The notes beneath the pieces are model-generated. The model had not been told where the DNA came from, did not search any database, and saw only the letters and a program-made list of their open reading frames with translations. From VAZQ01 sp035293945 (GTDB lineage: Bacteria; Pseudomonadota; Alphaproteobacteria; Rhizobiales; Xanthobacteraceae): a DNA stretch of 64,000 nucleotides. Made by a program: the position numbers and the translations under genes. Positions 61,076 to 64,000 of the stretch are shown piece by piece. Within the stretch, counting starts at the first letter, position 1. Every line of letters begins with the position of its first letter. Location: assembly GCA_035293945.1 (NCBI GenBank), contig DATGLV010000015.1, positions 62,001 through 126,000 of the forward strand, written 5' to 3'.

Positions 61076-62155
61076 GTGCCGGACAGTCGCCCCATCGCGC
61101 TGCCGCCGGAAATCGAAGGTCGCTGGCGAAGTGGCGTCGTGCTCAAGCGCGACATGTTCTCGACGGTGGAGCGCGGCCACTTCTTGGCCGATGGCGGCGA
61201 GCTTGACGCGGTGCTGCGCCGTATCGACGAAGTACCGTGGTGGAGCTTTCCGTTGGCGCGCCACCTGTTCGTCCGCGAACGGGAGGCGCTTGCCGCGGCC
61301 GCCGCCCTGGGGGTTGCGCCGCCGCTGTGCTTTGCGGGGTCCCGCGCGCTCGCGCGCGGCTGGATCGATGGTGTCGCACTGCACATTGCCCGGCCATACG
61401 GCGAGATCGCCTATTTCCGCTCCGCCAAAACCGTCCTGCGCAAGCTGCACCGCGCCGGCATCTGCCACAACGACCTTGCCAAGGAGCAGAACTGGTTGCG
61501 CGGCAGCGACGGACGCGCATATGTCACGGATTTCCAGCTCGCCATCCGTTTCAAGCGGCGCCACCTGTTGTTTCGGCTCGCCGCCTACGAGGACCTGCGA
61601 CATCTTCTGAAACACAAGCTCCGTTATGCGCCGGAGGCGATTACGGCCGCCGAGCGTCGGGTATTGGCACGCAAGAGCATCCTCACCCGGGTCTGGATGG
61701 CAACCGGCAAGCGCGTTTACTACTTCATCACGCGCGACATCTTGCGCTTCACCGATCGCGAGGGCGGAGGCCCGCGCTTGGTGTACGATGCACCGCGTAT
61801 CGCCGAGCGCCTCAAGGCGCATCCGCATGTCGGCGATGTCGCTATCGTGGCCTATCCGGACCGGCGCGCGGGTACCGGCCTCTACGCTTTTGTGGAGCGT
61901 CGTGGCGCCGCCCTGTCGGAGCGTGTCCTGCGCGACTTCATCTCCGGCCACGGGCCAAAGCCGCCGGAGCATCTACAAGTGACCGAGGAGCTGCCGCGGC
62001 GGCCGAATGGCGAGATCCGCAGCGAAATCCTGCAGCTGGTCGCCATGAATCAGATCGACCTGATCGACGGCCTGATCGCCAGCGAGCGCGAACGGGCGCT
62101 CATCCAGCGCATCTTGGCGGATCGGCGAAATCTGCGCGACCGCTTCGCGTTTTAG
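61076..62155 (+). CDS. Protein kinase-fold protein fused to a degenerate AMP-binding C-terminal domain
   Basis: The GTG at 61076, with GGAG ahead, gives 359 residues. Residues about 25-225 form a kinase-like fold, with catalytic HND (131-133) in AGICHNDLAKEQNWL and DFQ (152-154) in VTDFQLAIRFKRRHLLF, similar to the Kdo/RIO-type lipopolysaccharide or small-molecule kinases. Residues about 247-323 match the C-terminal subdomain of acyl-CoA synthetases (VGDVAIVAYPDRRAGTGLYA, LRDFISGHGPKPPEHLQV). The ending PRRPNGEIRSEIL has Glu where catalytic enzymes have Lys (G-K-I). The fusion partner is therefore probably not catalytic. Function unknown. Confidence 0.75.
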   Translation: MPDSRPIALPPEIEGRWRSGVVLKRDMFSTVERGHFLADGGELDAVLRRIDEVPWWSFPLARHLFVREREALAAAAALGVAPPLCFAGSRALARGWIDGVALHIARPYGEIAYFRSAKTVLRKLHRAGICHNDLAKEQNWLRGSDGRAYVTDFQLAIRFKRRHLLFRLAAYEDLRHLLKHKLRYAPEAITAAERRVLARKSILTRVWMATGKRVYYFITRDILRFTDREGGGPRLVYDAPRIAERLKAHPHVGDVAIVAYPDRRAGTGLYAFVERRGAALSERVLRDFISGHGPKPPEHLQVTEELPRRPNGEIRSEILQLVAMNQIDLIDGLIASERERALIQRILADRRNLRDRFAF

Positions 62156-62167
62156 GTGCTGCATGTC

Positions 62168-62189
62168 ATGCCCGGCTGCATGCGGGCAT
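62168..62189. repeat. REP-like hairpin ATGCCCG/CGGGCAT
   Basis: ATGCCCG (62168-62174) and CGGGCAT (62183-62189) form a 7-base stem just after the kinase gene, followed by a related GGCCGGGAC stretch near 62220. This is the familiar repeat text of Rhizobiales intergenic DNA. Confidence 0.5.
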
Positions 62190-62281
62190 CCACGCCTCTC
62201 TGTTCAGAAAATGCTGATGGCCGGGACAAACGTAAGCGTCCGGCGGCGGCCACCTTGCGGACCTGAGAAGATACGCGGGAA

Positions 62282-62316
62282 GTCATAGGACTAATCCTTG
62301 AGGATAGTCCTATGAC
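62282..62316. terminator. Near-perfect 35-base palindrome between convergent genes
   Basis: GTCATAGGACT (62282-62292) and AGTCCTATGAC (62306-62316) pair exactly, and the middle ATCCT/AGGAT pairs again around a TG loop, with one A bulged. It lies between the stops of the kinase-fusion gene (62155) and the squalene/phytoene-synthase-family gene (62372). It lacks a T run, so it could be a bidirectional RNA stop, a REP element or a binding site. Confidence 0.5.
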
Positions 62317-62371
62317 GAAGGCGCAGGTTGAGGTGATCACAGCCCGACGATCACTGATCGAATCGGCATGC

Positions 62372-63232
62372 TCAAACGAAAATTCGCACCGGCTGTCGAG
62401 CCGCCCGCCAGAGGCGCCATTGTCGCCGCCATTGCGGCATGTCCACGCCGGCAAACGGGTCGTAGCTCTTGCGCTCCATGCGATCGATGAGCGGGCGCAC
62501 CATCGCAACCGGAAGGACTGCCGGGAGCGCCGCCGGCGGAAGAACGCCGGCCGTTGCACGTGCCTGATCAAGGTGGCTGCGCGCCAAAGCGAGCAGTTCC
62601 GCCAAGGCGCCACGCAATCCGGCTGCCGCTTGCGGCGCCCGCAATTCCTTCTGTTCCACGCCGTGGCGCGCCAAGACATCAAGCGGCAGAAAGAGCTGGC
62701 CGCGCCCGACATGGAGCGGAAAAGCCTGCAACAAGCCGACCGTCGCATAGGCAAGTCCGGCGTGCTCTGCCATGGGGCCGAAGGCAGCCAGATCGCCAGG
62801 CGCCAGAACGCTGGCTGCGAGCTCGATCAGGCCCGCCGAGGTGGCACGCGCATAGGCGCGGAAGTCGGCGAGCGTGCCCATCGGCTCATCGTAGAGGTCG
62901 AACCGCCGCGCTGCGATCAGCTTTTCGAACAGATCCGTGGCCAGGTGGCAGCGCTCAATGGTGGTCCGCAGCGCCGCCGCGACCGGATGCGCCTCGACGC
63001 TGCCGGAAGCCGTGCCGGCGAGCACATCGCTCCACCATTGCAGACGGATCTCGCCCGCCAGCGGCTCGTGAATGCGCTCGCGGATGCGCGCGACCTCGAT
63101 ATTGAATGCATAAAGCGCATGGAGCCCAGCGCGCTCGGGTGCAGGGGCAAACAGCGTCGCCAGGAAGCGGTCCTTGTCGGCCGCCCGGACCAGGGCTTCG
63201 CAATGGGTAAAGGGGTCGCTGGCCAGGCTCAC
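62372..63232 (-). CDS. Squalene/phytoene-synthase-family protein
   Basis: A 286-residue prenyl-synthase-fold protein starting with GTG. It contains LHALYAFNIEVARIRERIHE, AGEIRLQWWSDVLAG and a second region RRFDLYDEPMGTLADFRAYA, all typical of the trans-isoprenyl diphosphate synthase fold, but the DxxxD aspartates are weak: DLYDEP retains one such pair. This matches the NDUFAF6-like subgroup that is not clearly catalytic. Its GTG overlaps the secF stop (63229-63232), so the two are co-translated. It is an unusual partner for secF but found so in Rhizobiales. Confidence 0.8.
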   Translation of the reverse strand: MSLASDPFTHCEALVRAADKDRFLATLFAPAPERAGLHALYAFNIEVARIRERIHEPLAGEIRLQWWSDVLAGTASGSVEAHPVAAALRTTIERCHLATDLFEKLIAARRFDLYDEPMGTLADFRAYARATSAGLIELAASVLAPGDLAAFGPMAEHAGLAYATVGLLQAFPLHVGRGQLFLPLDVLARHGVEQKELRAPQAAAGLRGALAELLALARSHLDQARATAGVLPPAALPAVLPVAMVRPLIDRMERKSYDPFAGVDMPQWRRQWRLWRAARQPVRIFV

Positions 63233-64000
63233 GCGCGCGTGCGCGCCGGCCGCGGATTATCCGAGGGTTCCGGCTCGGTTGCCAGGCGCGAAGTGCCCAC
63301 GCCGAGATAGATGAGCACGGGGGCGGCGATGAACACCGAAGTGTAGGTGCCGACCAGCACCACGCCGAACATCATCGTCGCGGTGAAGCTATGGATCGCC
63401 TGTGGGCCGAACAGCAGGAGGGCCAAGAGCGCGAGCGTTACCGTCACGTGAGTGATGATCGAGCGCGAAAGGGTCGAGTTGACGGAAACGTTGAGCAGAT
63501 CCGGCATCGGCATCTTCTTATAACGGCGCAGCATTTCGCGGATGCGGTCATAGATGACGACAGTGTCGTTGAGCGAATAGCCCAGGATGGTGAGCAGCGC
63601 CGCGATGCTGGTGAGGTCGAAGTCGATCTGGGTGAGCGACATGAACCCGATGGTGAGCACGAGGTCGTGCACGTTGGCGATCATGGCACCGAGCGCGAAC
63701 TGCCATTCGAAGCGAAACCAGAGATAGATCAGGATGCACATGATGGCGACCATCAACCCGATGGTGCCGCTCGCCAACAGCTCGGTGGAAACGCGCGGCC
63801 CCACGACTTCGATGCGCCGATAATCGACCTGATCGCCGAGCGCGCCGCGTACCTTGGCGACCGCCGCCTGCTGAGCTTCGTCGCCGCCCGGTTGCTCGGG
63901 CACGCGGATCAACACATCCGTCGGAGCCCCGAACTGCTGCAACTGTGCCTCGCCCAGGCCCAGCCCATCGATGGTGGCGCGCATCTTGGCGAGATCGGCG
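63229..64000 (-). CDS. secF: Protein translocase subunit SecF, C-terminal part
   Basis: The gene runs past the right edge; 257 codons are present. Visible are the P1-loop end (VEVVGPRVSTELL-like VVGPRVSTELLASG), then the membrane helices ASGTIGLMVAIMCILIYLWF, FALGAMIANVHDLVLTIGF, SIAALLTILGYSLNDTVVIYD, RSIITHVTVTLALLALLLFG and a last helix GTYTSVFIAAPVLIY. GYSLNDTVVIYDRIRE is the SecF signature. With SecD it uses the proton motive force to finish translocation. The N-terminal methionine seen in the frame is internal. Confidence 0.93.
   Translation of the reverse strand, partial: ADLAKMRATIDGLGLGEAQLQQFGAPTDVLIRVPEQPGGDEAQQAAVAKVRGALGDQVDYRRIEVVGPRVSTELLASGTIGLMVAIMCILIYLWFRFEWQFALGAMIANVHDLVLTIGFMSLTQIDFDLTSIAALLTILGYSLNDTVVIYDRIREMLRRYKKMPMPDLLNVSVNSTLSRSIITHVTVTLALLALLLFGPQAIHSFTATMMFGVVLVGTYTSVFIAAPVLIYLGVGTSRLATEPEPSDNPRPARTRA

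Noticed and set aside
1..64000. CRISPR array, rRNA operon, prophage or intact insertion sequence
   Set aside because: No regularly spaced repeats, rRNA signatures, phage structural genes or transposase genes were seen.

Overview
The window looks like a chromosomal segment of a GC-rich alphaproteobacterium of the order Hyphomicrobiales (Rhizobiales), probably near Nitrobacteraceae/Xanthobacteraceae. The evidence is the housekeeping gene order rpoZ-rsh-pdxJ-acpS-lepB-rnc-era-recO, two Porin_2-type porins, a magnesium-type HemB, several solute-binding proteins of the TctC/Bug family, and RIME/REP-like intergenic palindromes. Species-level assignment is not possible from the sequence alone.

Layout. 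1-3.2 kb: end of a Rieske protein, two paralogous amidohydrolases and a MarR-type (LdtR-like) regulator. 3.4-8.4 kb: a small surface-polysaccharide locus with a GT2-GT4 fusion glycosyltransferase, a divergent alkaline-phosphatase-superfamily protein, and a second GT2 enzyme whose 3' end overlaps it in antisense. 8.5-12.5 kb: a minus-strand run with a VOC protein, 3-hydroxyisobutyrate dehydrogenase, an amidohydrolase, a DUF6163-like membrane protein and a 3-hydroxyisobutyryl-CoA hydrolase-like protein, consistent with valine breakdown. 12.7-21.4 kb: hemB, a Tat-exported amidohydrolase, a patatin/DUF3376 protein, an RDD membrane protein, bpt and parC. 21.4-23.9 kb: a small accessory island between parC and recO, with an FGE-like protein, a truncated HigA-type antitoxin and a two-gene nucleotidyltransferase unit. 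24-32.3 kb: the recO-era-rnc-lepB-lepB-acpS-pdxJ-rsh-rpoZ block, with lepB duplicated in tandem. 32.6-39.5 kb: a NYN protein, uracil-DNA glycosylase, smpB, mscL, dapA, a soluble lytic transglycosylase and an alpha/beta hydrolase. 39.5-46.7 kb: two porins, an MFS protein, a YwaF-like membrane protein, tRNA-Ser(GCT), a Sel1-like protein and a DUF2147 protein. 46.7-47.7 kb: gene-poor DNA with a 27-residue lysine-rich mini-protein. 47.7-51.5 kb: gatB, two small genes, gatA and gatC. 51.5-59.5 kb: three TctC-type binding proteins with an Asp/Glu-racemase-family protein, an LLM monooxygenase and a 2-hydroxyacid dehydrogenase, interrupted by a compact exosortase cassette. 59.6-64 kb: trmFO, a kinase fused to a degenerate AMP-binding C-terminal domain, a squalene/phytoene-synthase-family protein and the 3' part of secF.

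The strongest candidate for an undescribed system is the three-gene exosortase cassette at 52650-54225. It comprises a 78-residue protein ending in a PAPIAGAGLP motif, a membrane helix and an arginine/lysine cluster (the tripartite layout of PEP-CTERM sorting signals), then an exosortase with its Cys, Arg and His residues, then a membrane-anchored partner. Second is the kinase/AMP-binding-C fusion, in which the catalytic lysine of the adenylate-forming fold is replaced by glutamate. Two small reading frames break at C-runs (near 23862 and 49563), so some frameshifts may be assembly errors.
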